Source of the DNA: Liolophura sinensis
Taxonomy: Eukaryota > Mollusca > Polyplacophora > Chitonida > Chitonidae
Length of the DNA stretch: 64,000 bases
Direction: 5' to 3'
Assembly (NCBI RefSeq): GCF_032854445.1
Contig: NC_088303.1
Coordinates: forward strand, 14,145,501 to 14,209,500
Shown one piece after another: positions 28,101-35,903 of this stretch. A program made the position numbers and the translations under genes. Below the pieces are notes generated by a model. The model saw only the letters and a program-made list of their open reading frames with translations. It did not search any database and was not told where the DNA came from. Positions within the stretch are counted from its first letter, which is position 1; each line of letters opens with the position of its first letter.

Positions 28101-30925
28101 TCATTCCTGATCAATACAGGTCTGGTGTGATACCTGTTCTCAGTGCCTGTGCTCTGCCCACCTTAATCTCACCTGGCTATACAGGTATCAATCAGACCAC
28201 CCACATACCGCTTCAGCACTCTACTGGTCACCATCCACACCCTTTATACGGTCACACAGAAAGCAGAAATCTTCGAGAGAAGACAGACTTTGTTCAACCG
28301 TTATCAGATGTTCACCTCATGGACACAGTAATTTCTACCAGCAATTAACCAGGCCCAGCTCTTAACAAACATAGAACAATCTACTGAGGAAGAAAGTAAT
28401 AAAACAGCTGTTAAAAGCTTGTCACATTTTATGCTGGGCAGGGCAATGCAATAAAATCAATGATAAATCAATTGTTTCTGATGTGTTTCAAGTTGCAGAT
28501 AACTTAATTTCAGATTTTACATGACACCAAGTTACTTTTAAGGTAAATTTTAAACAGACTTTAAGCAGTTATTTTAAAAGCAGCACTTTGTATTGGGTCA
28601 TTTAATGTGTAATTAGTGTTGATTAGAGTAATATGAAGTTTCTACAGAGATACAGAAGTGGTAAAATTAGCACAAGAATTTAGCATTCTCATTGCAGGAA
28701 TTCTAACAACAGCATGTGGGCATAACGCAGTGTTATAAACATGTCAAGGTCTATTGCCACACCCCTAAATGCCCCACCCTCTTCCCTATAATCTCAGAAT
28801 CCCAGTACCAGCAGGCTCTTGGGCAGAATACTGGTTTCCCAGATCCCCCCACCCATGTGCTCTCCACATGGTGAAAGTTACCTAGATCCATTTAACTACC
28901 ACTAAAACCTTTCAGTTTCTCAGGTCCAAGTTTTAGATGGCCATAAACATTAGGCCATTCCCCGCTGAAAACGGACCTCATAAAAAACGCTTGGCGGTAA
29001 GGGAAAGTCCATGAAACTGCTTAAAGCTAGGATTGATGGCTCAGCCCTCCAGCTTTATTCTTCCTCTGACCCTGCTCATTTATCCCCTAGGCTATCTTCC
29101 AAGCCTTACAAGTCCCTAAGTCTTGTGAAAAATCCCTGCCAAACCCCTGCTGGGCCGATTTAGAAGGGCTGGGGTAGAGCCTTACTGGCTGCCACTGGGG
29201 CCCACAAGAATAACAATCTTCACAAGCACGGCCGTCACAAGCAAACAGCCCAGGCGGCAAACTTCAAAGGCCATCGTAACTAAACCGGCTGTACTCACCG
29301 AAACGGACGACTCCATGTTGAAGTTTGCCAGATTACATTCGGATTTGCTCTTCAAAATCTGATCTTCCAAACTCTTGTCAACGAGGAAACACTCAACTGC
29401 AAGAAGGAAGAAATAAAATAGCGAGGCATATGTTAATTTTCTTCAGGCGAATTGAGACTAGCTTTCAGGCTGGGGCCAAATAAGTGACCTGCCACTCAAA
29501 TGCTACCCGGTGCCAACTACAACGGCTTACACAATTCCCATACACATTTCATTATATCCAGGCCACACAACGTGCTCACAAAAAAGCAACAACAATTATT
29601 ATTAATTTAATCACCGCCTTTCACTGTACCGAGAGAAAAAAGCTGAAGATTAGCCAAGAAATCAGCTACAGCAATGAGCGAAAATGCAGCCAAACTTCAC
29701 GGTCCAACGGAGGCAAAATGTGTGTACTACGGTAATGATAATTAGATAGAGGCCGTTTAAATCTAATCCGTCATTATATCGACCCGTGGTTTTCTTTTCT
29801 TTTTTTTTTTTTTTTGGTTTTCTTTTCTTTTTTTTTTTTTTTCTTTTTTTTTGTAAGTCTCCCCGATGACATTCGTCTCCGTCTGTTTGTATGGATTTGT
29901 GTCCTGTTCCCCGGCACATCAAAGCGGGAATCGTCCACAACACACTGCTATTTCAGCCTTCATTCCTCGCTGGCAAATCAAACGAAATTCTATGTAGCAA
30001 CCGCGGTATGTAAACACAGCTTAACGTGAATCGGTCCGCTCAAAACGCTGCCAGCCTCAACTCCAGTTTGTCAATATGAGATGACGGGAGTTTGGATGCA
30101 GTACGAGAGGCCCACAGCACGGGGGTACACGGTCAAGGAGTGTGGTAAGGCGCCCGAAGATATGGACTGAGCCTCGGGGGTAAGCAACCACGTGTGTGGG
30201 TGAAGTAAGAACTCATTACACTTCAGTCTGAGGTCCAGACATCGGCTGAAGGTGGTTAACTACAGTGTATCTGTGCGACGGGCGAGACACGAGATGTAAC
30301 AGTTAAAGATTGTGCTTCGGACGGTGGGTCGAACTCCCTGGGTGAACTAACAGCTTAAGTCGGCGCGGGACACAGCACACCGTGGACAACCGTATACCCC
30401 GTGGACAACCGTATACCCCGATAGCCCTGTATAACCCCTGAGCACGGGGACAGAATTCGTGTAACGCATAACATGCGGTATTCAGTTGAACAGCCCCTAC
30501 CTGCCGTGTTTCCCCGGGCTTCTGTATTTGCTGTAACCCATGCAAATAGAAGACAACACAAAACATTGAGTTATATACAGGCAAAGAAAAACACCTGTCA
30601 TTCATTTAAGACAACAGTGGTTAACAAAAGCGATGTATGATCAAACAGAGGAAAACAAAAGCGATGTCCACTTATAAACAACCATTAGAAATTAAATAAA
30701 GCACAAGCTAGTTAAGATACAAAACTGCATACATACGATTACAAGTGAATGTCAAACCGGAGGAAATGAAGCTAACAGGGAAACTTAAGGGGAATAAGAT
30801 GAAAGAGGAAAGATTGGATCGCCGGTCAGTGATACGCACAGTCAGATAGCACATTGACAAGAGCGACTCTTACAGGCCTGTACTCAGTCACAGAACTTAC
30901 CCTGTTTGCTTTGTAACTTTCCCAT
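1049..30925 (-). CDS. nkd: naked cuticle homologue, 5' part (spliced, partial)
   Basis: Join of four coding exons read on the minus strand: 30901-30925, 29299-29396, 2492-2540 and 1049-1167. NKD proteins are Wnt-induced antagonists of canonical Wnt signalling. They bind Dishevelled through an EF-hand region and reach membranes through an N-terminal myristate. Seen here: an N-terminus of MGKLQSKQ, the same first seven residues I recall for vertebrate NKD2; a segment IPLKVELPPEALG, resembling the 'LxVALPxEK' stretch of NKD1 and NKD2; and an end of RSLNIE, matching the position just before the 'LQCDVS' start of the EF-hand region. All junction phases agree (1, 0, 1, then 0 at the last donor). 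About 96 residues are encoded; the EF-hand, the middle and the usual His-rich C-terminus are outside the window to the left. The family call rests on short matches and exon phase, without a database search. Confidence 0.83.
1168..2491 (-). other. nkd: nkd intron 3
   Basis: 1,324 bp between exons 3 and 4 with GT...AG ends on the minus strand. It is AT-rich and holds the long foldback at 2259-2379 and one ATTAATCAAAG-type motif at 2252-2258. No further exon was recognised. Confidence 0.75.
2259..2379. repeat. long imperfect foldback (57-bp arms, 7-nt loop)
   Basis: Arms 2259-2315 and 2323-2379 are reverse complements at about 48 of 57 positions, separated by ATAACTG. Several mismatches become G-U pairs in RNA of the nkd sense strand. 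It could be a small foldback (MITE-like) element or simply a hairpin in the nkd pre-mRNA. The stem is longer than a usual animal pre-miRNA. Confidence 0.7.
2492..2540 (-). CDS. nkd: nkd exon 3
   Basis: 49 bases: 16 codons plus one base. It encodes EVSICCDGKQERIPLK, and the last G joins TG of exon 4 to make Val. The acceptor is a T-rich tract ending TTTTAG and the donor is GTAATT. IPLK joined to VELPPEALG across the junction gives the conserved stretch that in vertebrate NKD1 and NKD2 reads roughly L-x-V-A-L-P-x-E-K, upstream of the EF-hand. It is a micro-exon at the far end of a 26.8 kb intron, so transcript data are the natural confirmation. Confidence 0.78.
2912..2989. repeat. 39-bp tandem duplication
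   Basis: AACACTTCATCTACAGGCTG recurs at 2912 and 2951, followed each time by TGCC(A/C)GTTGCCT. Two copies with few differences. Confidence 0.85.
4458..5851. promoter_or_regulatory. TCF/LEF site cluster, intron 2 (five sites in 1.4 kb)
   Basis: AGATCAAAGG at 4458-4467 is the textbook TCF/LEF site. GCATCAAAGGCC lies at 5308-5319. Further ATCAAAG cores lie at 4711-4717, 5135-5141 and 5845-5851. All five are in the same orientation. Inferred to be a Wnt-responsive enhancer of nkd. Confidence 0.5.
8931..9438 (+). promoter_or_regulatory. TCF/LEF site cluster, intron 2
   Basis: GGATCAAAGC at 8931-8940, ATCAAAG at 9206-9212 and GCATCAAAGGCC at 9427-9438, all in the same orientation. The last is the same 12-mer as at 5308, in otherwise unrelated surroundings. 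Confidence 0.45.
10348..10590 (-). mobile_element. tRNA-derived SINE, most complete copy
   Basis: Read on the minus strand: a tRNA-like head including TTAGCGTGCTAGCGCAGCG and a B-box-like GTGAGTTCAAGTCC, then CAGCTCATGCTGGCTTCCTC, a GC-rich body with CCCCGGGCTGTGCCC, the CATAATTC segment, and a tail ending CAATCAAATAAAA. The very 5' end of the head (A box) is missing. It is non-autonomous and depends on LINE machinery. Confidence 0.88.
11653..11660 (-). promoter_or_regulatory. TCF/LEF-type site next to a SINE tail
   Basis: CCTTTGAT, preceded by two more C, immediately beside the tail of the SINE fragment at 11661. Its partner is the ATCAAAG at 12190-12196. It may owe part of its sequence to the SINE tail, so its weight is lower. 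Confidence 0.3.
11661..11710 (-). mobile_element. SINE 3' end fragment
   Basis: TTATTTATTTATTTATTTGA, then CTGGTGGTTTATGCTGTACA and CAAGAATATT: the tail and about 30 bp of the SINE body; the rest is absent. Confidence 0.75.
12413..12435. repeat. (AG)n microsatellite
   Basis: Short run of AG dinucleotides within a purine-rich stretch. Confidence 0.85.
13634..13641 (-). promoter_or_regulatory. TCF/LEF site (GCATCAAAGGC) in a GC-richer block
   Basis: GCCTTTGATGC at 13633-13643 reads GCATCAAAGGC on the minus strand, the same core as 5308, 9427 and 34705. The surrounding 13.55-13.85 kb is less AT-rich than its neighbours and holds near matches (CTTTTGATG near 13731 and GTCAAAAGCC near 13783). 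ATCAAAG also occurs at 13085-13091. Confidence 0.4.
14755..14791 (+). promoter_or_regulatory. TCF/LEF site pair
   Basis: TCATCAAAGGG at 14753-14763 and ACATCAAAGAGG at 14783-14794, same orientation, with cores 30 bp apart (about three helical turns). Confidence 0.42.
16064..16073 (-). promoter_or_regulatory. consensus TCF/LEF site AGATCAAAGG
   Basis: CCTTTGATCT on the plus strand, inside a unique-looking block at 15.8-16.1 kb that also has TTAATCAAGTG and TGATTGATAC motifs. Confidence 0.42.
16161..16172. repeat. poly-C run
   Basis: Twelve consecutive C in a longer C/T-rich tract (about 16148-16192). Confidence 0.9.
16611..16651. repeat. (ATAC)10 microsatellite
   Basis: Ten uninterrupted ATAC repeats. 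Confidence 0.97.
19136..19205. repeat. 22-bp inverted repeat, hairpin candidate
   Basis: Arms 19136-19157 (AAAAGGTTGAATAATTAGGG plus TA) and 19184-19205 pair at 20 of 22 positions around a 26-nt loop. A third, direct copy of the left arm's outer part (AAAAGGTTGAAGAATTA) lies at 19360-19376. Either a small terminal-inverted-repeat element with a stray relic or a pre-miRNA-like hairpin. Confidence 0.65.
19535..19574. repeat. 22-bp tandem duplication
   Basis: GGGATTTAATCCTTCTG at 19535 and again at 19557. Confidence 0.85.
19847..19854 (+). promoter_or_regulatory. TCF/LEF-type site ACATCAAAGGCC
   Basis: ACATCAAAGGCC at 19845-19856, the same 12-mer as at 39824. ATCAAAG also occurs at 19663-19669. 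Confidence 0.38.
20107..20585. repeat. 83-bp tandem array with alternating subtypes
   Basis: CTGTAATACAGCTCTTGTAA recurs with exact 83-bp spacing at 20161, 20244, 20327 and 20410, and as close variants at 20493 and 20576 (truncated). Copies at 20161 and 20327 share ATTACTAGTATTG and TTATTGCACC; copies at 20244 and 20410 share ACTACTAATGTTG and TTATTACACC. The array is therefore a 166-bp dimer that was itself duplicated. It ends where a SINE begins. Confidence 0.93.
20598..20680 (-). mobile_element. SINE 3' fragment abutting the 83-bp array
   Basis: ATTTATTTATTCTTTGATTT, then GATTGGTGTTTTATGCTGTA, CTATTTCACTTATACGACGG and CACCCAGCATTATGGTG: tail and body of the SINE. The body then passes into a 26-bp tandem repeat instead of the usual continuation. 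Confidence 0.85.
20697..20799. repeat. 26-bp tandem repeat, four copies
   Basis: ATCACCCACGGCTGGGCATC plus ATCCAG repeats at 20697, 20723, 20749 and 20775, nearly identical, so a recent expansion directly behind the SINE fragment. Confidence 0.93.
21971..22015 (+). repeat. G-rich block, G-quadruplex candidate
   Basis: Runs of four to six G separated by T or TGGA, with an internal 17-bp period (GTGGAGGGGG). More than four G-runs with loops of 1-4 nt satisfy the usual G-quadruplex pattern. The G strand is the template strand of nkd. Confidence 0.8.
22455..22500 (-). mobile_element. possible SINE remnant
   Basis: TTGTACGCCTGTACTCATGA, then ATATTTCACTTGCACTC, resembles the TACGCCGTACTCAAGAATAT / TTCACTTATACG part of the SINE. 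Short and diverged. Confidence 0.4.
22929..22954. repeat. perfect 12-bp palindrome
   Basis: TTAAAAGTCACT, TC, then AGTGACTTTTAA: both 12-bp arms pair perfectly with a 2-nt spacer. Too tight for a stable RNA hairpin loop; more like a dimer-binding site. Confidence 0.9.
23327..24035 (+). promoter_or_regulatory. TCF/LEF cluster, intron 2 (three strong sites)
   Basis: AGATCAAAGG at 23327-23336, TAATCAAAGG at 23356-23365 (29 bp later) and AGATCAAAGG at 24026-24035, all in one orientation. Between them 23.82-23.96 kb is a less AT-rich block with TGAGTGACTCA, which contains an AP-1-like core. Best intronic enhancer candidate. Confidence 0.52.
24547..24666. repeat. 67-bp direct duplication
   Basis: ACATGGAAGGCTTCCAAATG at 24547 and at 24614, with diverged remainder (TGGCATCTTCATGTA versus TGGGATATTCATATG). 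Each copy contains the palindrome GGAAGGCTTCC. Confidence 0.85.
24807..24896. repeat. 48-bp tandem duplication
   Basis: ATCAATTAATAAACAACTTC followed by TTACTTTGGTTCATTATGCC occurs at 24807 and 24855 with no visible difference over about 42 bp, so it is recent. Confidence 0.93.
26701..26775 (+). mobile_element. possible tRNA-SINE 3' part
   Basis: GCAGGTTTGAATGTTGC resembles a degenerate B box and is followed by a tail-like GTTAAACTATGACAAAAGAA. No A box is seen. Weak. Confidence 0.3.
29299..29396 (-). CDS. nkd: nkd exon 2
   Basis: 98 bases: two bases finish the split Val codon, then 32 codons. The acceptor is a pyrimidine-rich tract ending TTGCAG, and the donor after the TCG codon is GTGAGT. 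It encodes ECFLVDKSLEDQ, then ILKSKSECNLANFNMESSVS. The first residues after the MGKLQSK block (QVEC followed by an acidic stretch) loosely recall the N-terminal part of Drosophila Naked, from memory. No domain is recognised. It is charged, Ser-rich and probably disordered. The phase in (1) and out (0) fits both neighbours exactly. Confidence 0.8.
29788..29852. repeat. duplicated poly-T/C tract
   Basis: GGTTTTCTTTTC followed by 16 or more T occurs at 29788 and again at 29816, then a third T run. On the nkd sense strand this is an A/G-rich tract, so it is not a splice pyrimidine tract for nkd. Confidence 0.9.
30381..30419. repeat. 19-bp tandem duplication
   Basis: CGTGGACAACCGTATACCC at 30381 and 30400, identical copies, within nkd intron 1. 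Confidence 0.92.
30901..30925 (-). CDS. nkd: nkd exon 1 coding part (start codon)
   Basis: Encodes MGKLQSKQ plus one base of the next codon, followed by a strong donor GTAAGT (30900 down to 30895). Two ATGs lie in tandem at 30926-30928 and 30923-30925. I chose the second: it has A at -3 and G at +4, a good Kozak context, while the first has C at -3 and A at +4. It also places Gly at position 2, as needed for N-myristoylation, which is established for vertebrate NKD2. Starting at the first ATG would give MMGK and block myristoylation. The exon is very short, so ORF-based gene finders would miss it. Confidence 0.82.
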
Positions 30926-30928
30926 CAT

Positions 30929-31170
30929 ACGGCGAGACGCCTTACTCCAGTGAAAATCCAGTTATGAAATAGCACATATTGAGTAATACAACTCCATGAC
31001 TGAAGAGAAACAGACAAGAAAGTTCACGTAAACACCTCTCTGGTCTGAACGTACATCCTACAGCTTGCTGGCTCGTGGGCTAAACTGCCGTCTTTCTGTT
31101 ACAGGGGGCGGGGCCTAAAGGCCATTTAGAGCGCCACTGACTGACAGCTCGGGCTAGTCCAATTTTGCGG
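30929..31170 (-). promoter_or_regulatory. nkd: nkd promoter / 5' UTR region
   Basis: GC box GGGGGCGGGGCC at 31104-31115 and a CCAAT motif at 31159-31163 (plus strand) lie 180-240 bp upstream of the start codon. No TATA box is evident at a sensible distance, which suits a broad, developmentally regulated promoter. The transcription start cannot be fixed from sequence. Confidence 0.5.
30962..30997 (-). other. possible upstream ORF in the nkd 5' UTR
   Basis: Reads MELYYSICAIS then stop, ending 34 nt before the tandem ATGs. It is relevant only if the transcript includes this stretch. An alternative is that a 3' splice site (TTTCTCTTCAG, ending about 31001) joins an upstream non-coding exon here. 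Confidence 0.25.
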
Positions 31171-34100
31171 GGATGAACGCTGAATGTTATAGGCAATATT
31201 TGATTCTATCGCACAGCGGGAGCTCCTTGTCCCTCCTCAGAGAGGAAAACGGTTAAGAGGAAGCATATTATCGAACAACTGCCATCAACTTGGTGGAATT
31301 TCGGGTTACAGCTTCGATAACGGAATTAGTTCGAGTACCCTCTGGTCCCTGTTTTTATTTCGATACACCGACTCGACCTGCGTAAAAACTTATTTGATTG
31401 GTGTATTGTTGTGGTCTCGTTTCATCCTTTTTTTCAGCCGACTTGGCTCATTCACAACACGGGTGCTTTGATCCAACCGACAGAGTATTACGTGCTGGGC
31501 TTTGTTGTTTCGATTTTAATTTTTCATTGTTCGTGTGACCAGTGGAGGGGTTCAAATGTTACCGTTGGCTATAAACTGGTTTACTGGTTTATTTCGCCTC
31601 TTACTGGCGGCCACTGAAGTATTTTCTGCTTCCACTGAATATTTGAAAGGGGAAAACAACATAGATAAAAAACAACATGCCAGGACAGTGGAACTTCTTA
31701 ACGACTGTTTATTCAACGAATAAGCTTTATTATCGTTTTAAGAGCTTTACGACGCACTTAAAGAAACAATGTGGAATTCCTGAAGCATGTGCTATGACTG
31801 AAGTATAAGTGCTATATGTAATCTCAACAACGCTCGGTCTTTCTCCAGATGGCTCTGTGGCGACTTTTATTGACCCTAGAGAGCTGGTTCCCTCGACATT
31901 AAGACTTTTACTAACCGGTTAAGACGCCCGATAAAAACGTTCGTCATAAAATGGAGAAATAAACTAAAAGAAAAAAAAAAAGAAAAGAAAAAAAAGACTC
32001 GATTTTATTGTTAACTTATTTGAAAATAACGCTTCACTGCACTGTAAAACCGGGCAGGTTGCCATTTTGTTTTGTACGGGTAAGATATATTGACAACCAC
32101 TTTGTTTGGCCCATTTATGGCCTACATGCAATATATTTCGATAGAAAGGTTTAATGAATGACCAGACAGACGGACAGACGGAAATTTTTAGCCCTAGCAT
32201 AGTCACCACCCCGCGGGAGCGAGACAAGTACATCGACACAATTCTAGACAGGCAGTTTGTATGAGCCATACTAACAGGTGTTGAAGCAAAAAAGCACCTG
32301 TATGAAACAAACAAAATAGGAGACAAGCAGATACAGTATAGGACGAGACATACCAACAGGTGAATAAGCAGAGGAGTGCCGGTTATAAGAAAGAAAAAAC
32401 AAATATGGAGAAAAGCAGATACAGTAAGAGGAGACATGTTCATAGCTGAATGTTCATAGCAGATAACCAACCGAGATGTGCAGTCAGACATGCAGACATA
32501 TGGACAGACACACAACTAGTAATCACAAAGGTCTTCAACACATTGGTTTCCAAGAAATACACTGATATTCCAGGGTGAGCCTTAATTTTTTTTATTCTTT
32601 TATATAATCTCATCGAAATGAACAAGTTTATGTCATTGAAAGCATTAAATTACATAATGTGTATACTGAATTCGGCAAACAGTCGCCTTTTCTCCTATGG
32701 GTGACAGACTTAATTTAAAGGCAAAGAAAATATTATTATGAAGTATATTTATATTAGATTGAATAACATGAAACACTGTCCTGAAAAGTAGAACAGTTTT
32801 TTACCTGAAGCTTTTTAAACCTAGTAGTATGATTTTAAAACTCTGCGGTGGTCTGTTGGGACACAGCACACAGCAATGACGTCATACCCGTAGTTGTTGT
32901 TTGAAATAGTTTGTTTCGAATTCCATTCGGCCGTTGCATTCGTAGTTCAATCTGTGTATGTGCAATATGAATGCATAAATCGAGCACTTTGTACGTGTAA
33001 AGTGGCAAAAACCTAATATGACGTCACTGGTCACAATAAATATGGCCAGATAAGGCCACCGTAGAATGTAACGTTCAAGTGCATTTTACTTACTTGATGA
33101 AATTCTTTAAAAAATAATTCGAACCATTTTCCTGGACGGCTGCCATATTTGCTTCATGTAATGTTTTCTTTGGTGTTAATAGGACAGCTGTGTAAATTGG
33201 TACGGACAGACAGACAGCCAGGTTGAAGTGTGATCATTGATTATAGACCGAGTGAGAAGACGAGAATGTTGTTCAGTTTTGTCTAGTCAAATGAACTTCA
33301 AACCTCCCGTAGAAAAAATGTAAGCGCCTCATGAACTGATAATAATGGCCGACAACTGTATTGATTTTTGCTCCGTGGAATTCACACCCCAGGAAGGTGT
33401 GGAGTAAAGAGTCCGTTTCCTTCTCCCCTGCCAGTCTTGGTTTGGGGGCGGATAGGCTTTGTTCCCTCTAGGTCGATAGCCCTGACATAAGCGAGGTGTT
33501 AATTCTCCTCCCAGCGAATTCCTGGGGGGTTGGGCCACACCTCGTCTGTAGTAATCTCATGGCCGATGTTCTCACAGTCACACGTCCACGTTCTCACTTA
33601 CAACCTCAACCACTCCGTTTTAATGCAGATATCTGCACAGCTTACTTTACTACTTTTATTTTATTTTAGCGGACATGAATGTGTAATCTTTGATAACACC
33701 TTGACAGAGAAGCGCTTTTGTTGTGAGAATGGAAATTTTAATCTGCTTAAAAAATATCATAACAAAGAAGAAAGAAACACCTTGCAATATGCAAAGTCTA
33801 TTCCCAAGTTATAAGTTCTGCGCTTGCGTCGTCAACACGACTGTGCGCCACTTCACCTGAACGCGGTGTGTAGATATCATTTCGACGCAAAAACATGACT
33901 AATTCATCACATATGACAAGGCAGAACCTTGAATCTCATATCGGTCTTCAGATCGGAACAAACGGTTTTAAGACGCTAATGGTTTCGGGATGATATCCCC
34001 GAGCAATCTCCAGTTTTTGAAAAGCACCTGTCAAAAGTCATAGCTATCTTTATTGATAAACGACGTAAAACTCTGTCCGTCACGCGTCCATGTATTATAT

Positions 34101-34690
34101 CAGTGGTATACATATTTACACAAATTAAACTAATTGCTTTCCTTATAGATCAACCCTGATTTACGCTTAAGTTACGAGATTACTTCCAACTGATTATTAT
34201 AGTGACATATTCCTCCCCTCTATTAATATGCACTACCTTCGATTTTTTAATCAACAAATCAGCAGATCATTAAATCAGAAATCAATCAGGCGTATATTTT
34301 GATGATCAACCACTTCAGCGTTTCACACTAAGCCTTTTAATATTCCATCGCCATTGTACTTACTAGAGACTTCCTGGTGAATTTCAACAAATGCAAAACT
34401 AGTTGTAATATTTGTTGTTCAGGAACTCGCCAAAAGTGAAGGTGAAGCTTCAATAATTTATCAGACAACTCCAACACAATGCTTCCAGCTACACAGCCAA
34501 GTCAGTTAAACGCATTGAATTGACACGGGCCAGGGGAGACAACCCAAAAGGAATCTATCGATCACGTCCAAATGCATAATAGCGAACACATAGCGTCTGC
34601 TGTCAGCGCTGAGCTAAAATCAGAGAAGGTGTGAAACTAGATTTTGCCATGGCAAATATGCATGTCGTGTTGGATATCCACAAGGTAAAA
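31171..34690. other. proximal upstream region, no gene seen
   Basis: Contains GGATCAAAGC on the minus strand (31465-31474), an oligo-A tract (31965-31996), a dispersed-repeat-like block (32103-32224) and ATCAAAG at 33688-33694 (minus). Otherwise AT-rich unique sequence. Confidence 0.6.
32103..32224. repeat. dispersed repeat with (GACAGACG)n core
   Basis: A block with CAGACAGACGGACAGACGGA followed by a CCACCCCGCGGGAGCGAG palindrome-like end looks like a widespread mollusc-type interspersed repeat. The 183-codon open frame crossing it on the minus strand is not a gene. Confidence 0.4.
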
Positions 34691-34704
34691 TGATTCAGCT
34701 GCTG

Positions 34705-34933
34705 CCTTTGATGCGATCCTCATTTGCATACCTTTGATGTGAGCGGCACATCCATCGCGGCTTCATATTATATCGGTTTTGCCACATGACTGAGAGCTGT
34801 GATAACAAGGAGAGGACACGCGCGACTGTTAAGTGTGAAAATGGGCAAATACGCCAATAAAATCTACACAGAGAAAAACATAGCGTGGACCGCATCGAAC
34901 TGTTAAGATAAAAATAGGAAGAGAGTCTTTGAT
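34705..34933 (-). promoter_or_regulatory. upstream TCF/LEF cluster with octamer
   Basis: CCTTTGAT at 34705-34712 and 34731-34738, plus CTTTGAT at 34927-34933, all in the same orientation. A perfect octamer ATTTGCAT (ATGCAAAT on the other strand) sits at 34722-34729, two bases before the second site. This is a tight HMG-box/POU arrangement 3.8 kb upstream of the nkd start. Confidence 0.52.
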
Positions 34934-35685
34934 AGTGACCGGGTGACTGGAGATAAAGAATGTTGTTATTAGTTGCTCTTCACCCCGGCTCTCTCCATAC
35001 ATTGCCAACTTTTGTTCTTGGCATGTTAGGCCTCTTGAGAACAACAAAAGGGCTATTAGTGGTGTTAGATAACCAATAATTTAATCCTCGTCAGTTTCAC
35101 GTCAACAAATCCTGACACGTGTTCGCCTGGAGCCGACGCCATGACTGCCGTCTCGCTACATAGTGCACGGACGATGAAAACAAGGCCTTCGGCAAACTGT
35201 ATTAAATATCAGTTTAATGAAAATATTTGATATGCCCTCCGGATCCAGGAGGCTATCGTAGTTTTTCGTTTTCTTTGTGTATTCTTGCCCTTCTGTTATA
35301 AGATCAAACAGGGCAATGTGGTTGGGCATGACCTTCCACATGTAACACAACAATGCATGTACACACGATGCTAAATATTCCAAAGAGTGACGATTACTTA
35401 CTTTGAAAGTACATGTATATAGAGTCTGATTTAGAAAATCATTGATGGAAATGGAAATAAACCCATCCAAACAAAACAGGCACTGTCTTAATCGGTTCCT
35501 TAGTGATCAAGTGGCATCTGATACGAGATATACATGGATGTGTTTGTAGTATTAGTATGGCGTCTCTTCGTACCTCATTCGTAATACTGCTGACATATTG
35601 TGCTGCATGGCTGAAACAGCATGTCAAATCATGTATTTATATGATACCGGGCATGGCGGCCACTCAACCGCAGTATATATAACAT

Positions 35686-35780
35686 ATGAGCTGGACTTGA
35701 GGTGGACCTGAACTCAGAGCGACCGCATCAGCGAGGTGCTCCTGGGAAATGGCACCGCGCACCTCCGCCATCGAGGCCCC
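35686..35780 (-). mobile_element. SINE head (5' part)
   Basis: On the minus strand: GGGGCCTCGATGGCGGAGGT as tRNA-like start with A-box-like TGGCGGAGGTGCGCGG, then GATGCGGTCGCTCTGAGTTC with a B-box-like GAGTTCAGGTCC, then AAGTCCAGCTCAT. This copy keeps the head that the other copies lack and shows the family is tRNA-derived. Confidence 0.8.
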
Positions 35781-35903
35781 ACTTTCGGTATTGAACCAGG
35801 GTATAACAGGATCAATAAATTCAAAAAAATTCACAAAATATGTGTCCTATACATAAACCTATCTATGGATACATGCACTATGTACCATAGAGCTATTGTA
35901 TAT

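Larger units (their letters stand above)
2541..29298 (-). other. nkd: nkd intron 2 (26.8 kb)
   Basis: Large intron with GT...AG ends between exons 2 and 3. I saw no coding exon whose phase would need adding. Stretches without a named feature (for example 5.9-8.9, 17.5-19.6, 22.5-23.3 and 24.1-29.2 kb) are AT-rich unique-looking sequence. The intron contains 11 of the 19 ATCAAAGG TCF-type sites in the window, four SINE pieces or SINE-like fragments, an 83-bp array, simple repeats and a G-rich block. This is consistent with an enhancer-bearing intron. Confidence 0.75.
29397..30900 (-). other. nkd: nkd intron 1
   Basis: 1,504 bp, donor GTAAGT and acceptor TTGCAG on the minus strand. It has more CpG than the rest of the window between about 29.9 and 30.5 kb, as expected downstream of a promoter. 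It holds an ATCAAAG at 29918-29924, a long pyrimidine tract and small duplications. Confidence 0.75.

Noticed and set aside
29788-29852. Polypyrimidine tract as a splice signal
   Set aside because: It is on the plus strand while nkd is on the minus strand, and no exon follows it on the plus strand.
31964-32515. 183-codon minus-strand open frame with hydrophobic stretch
   Set aside because: It crosses the (GACAGACG)n dispersed repeat and ends in an oligo-A tract that is read as poly-Phe. No gene-like features.
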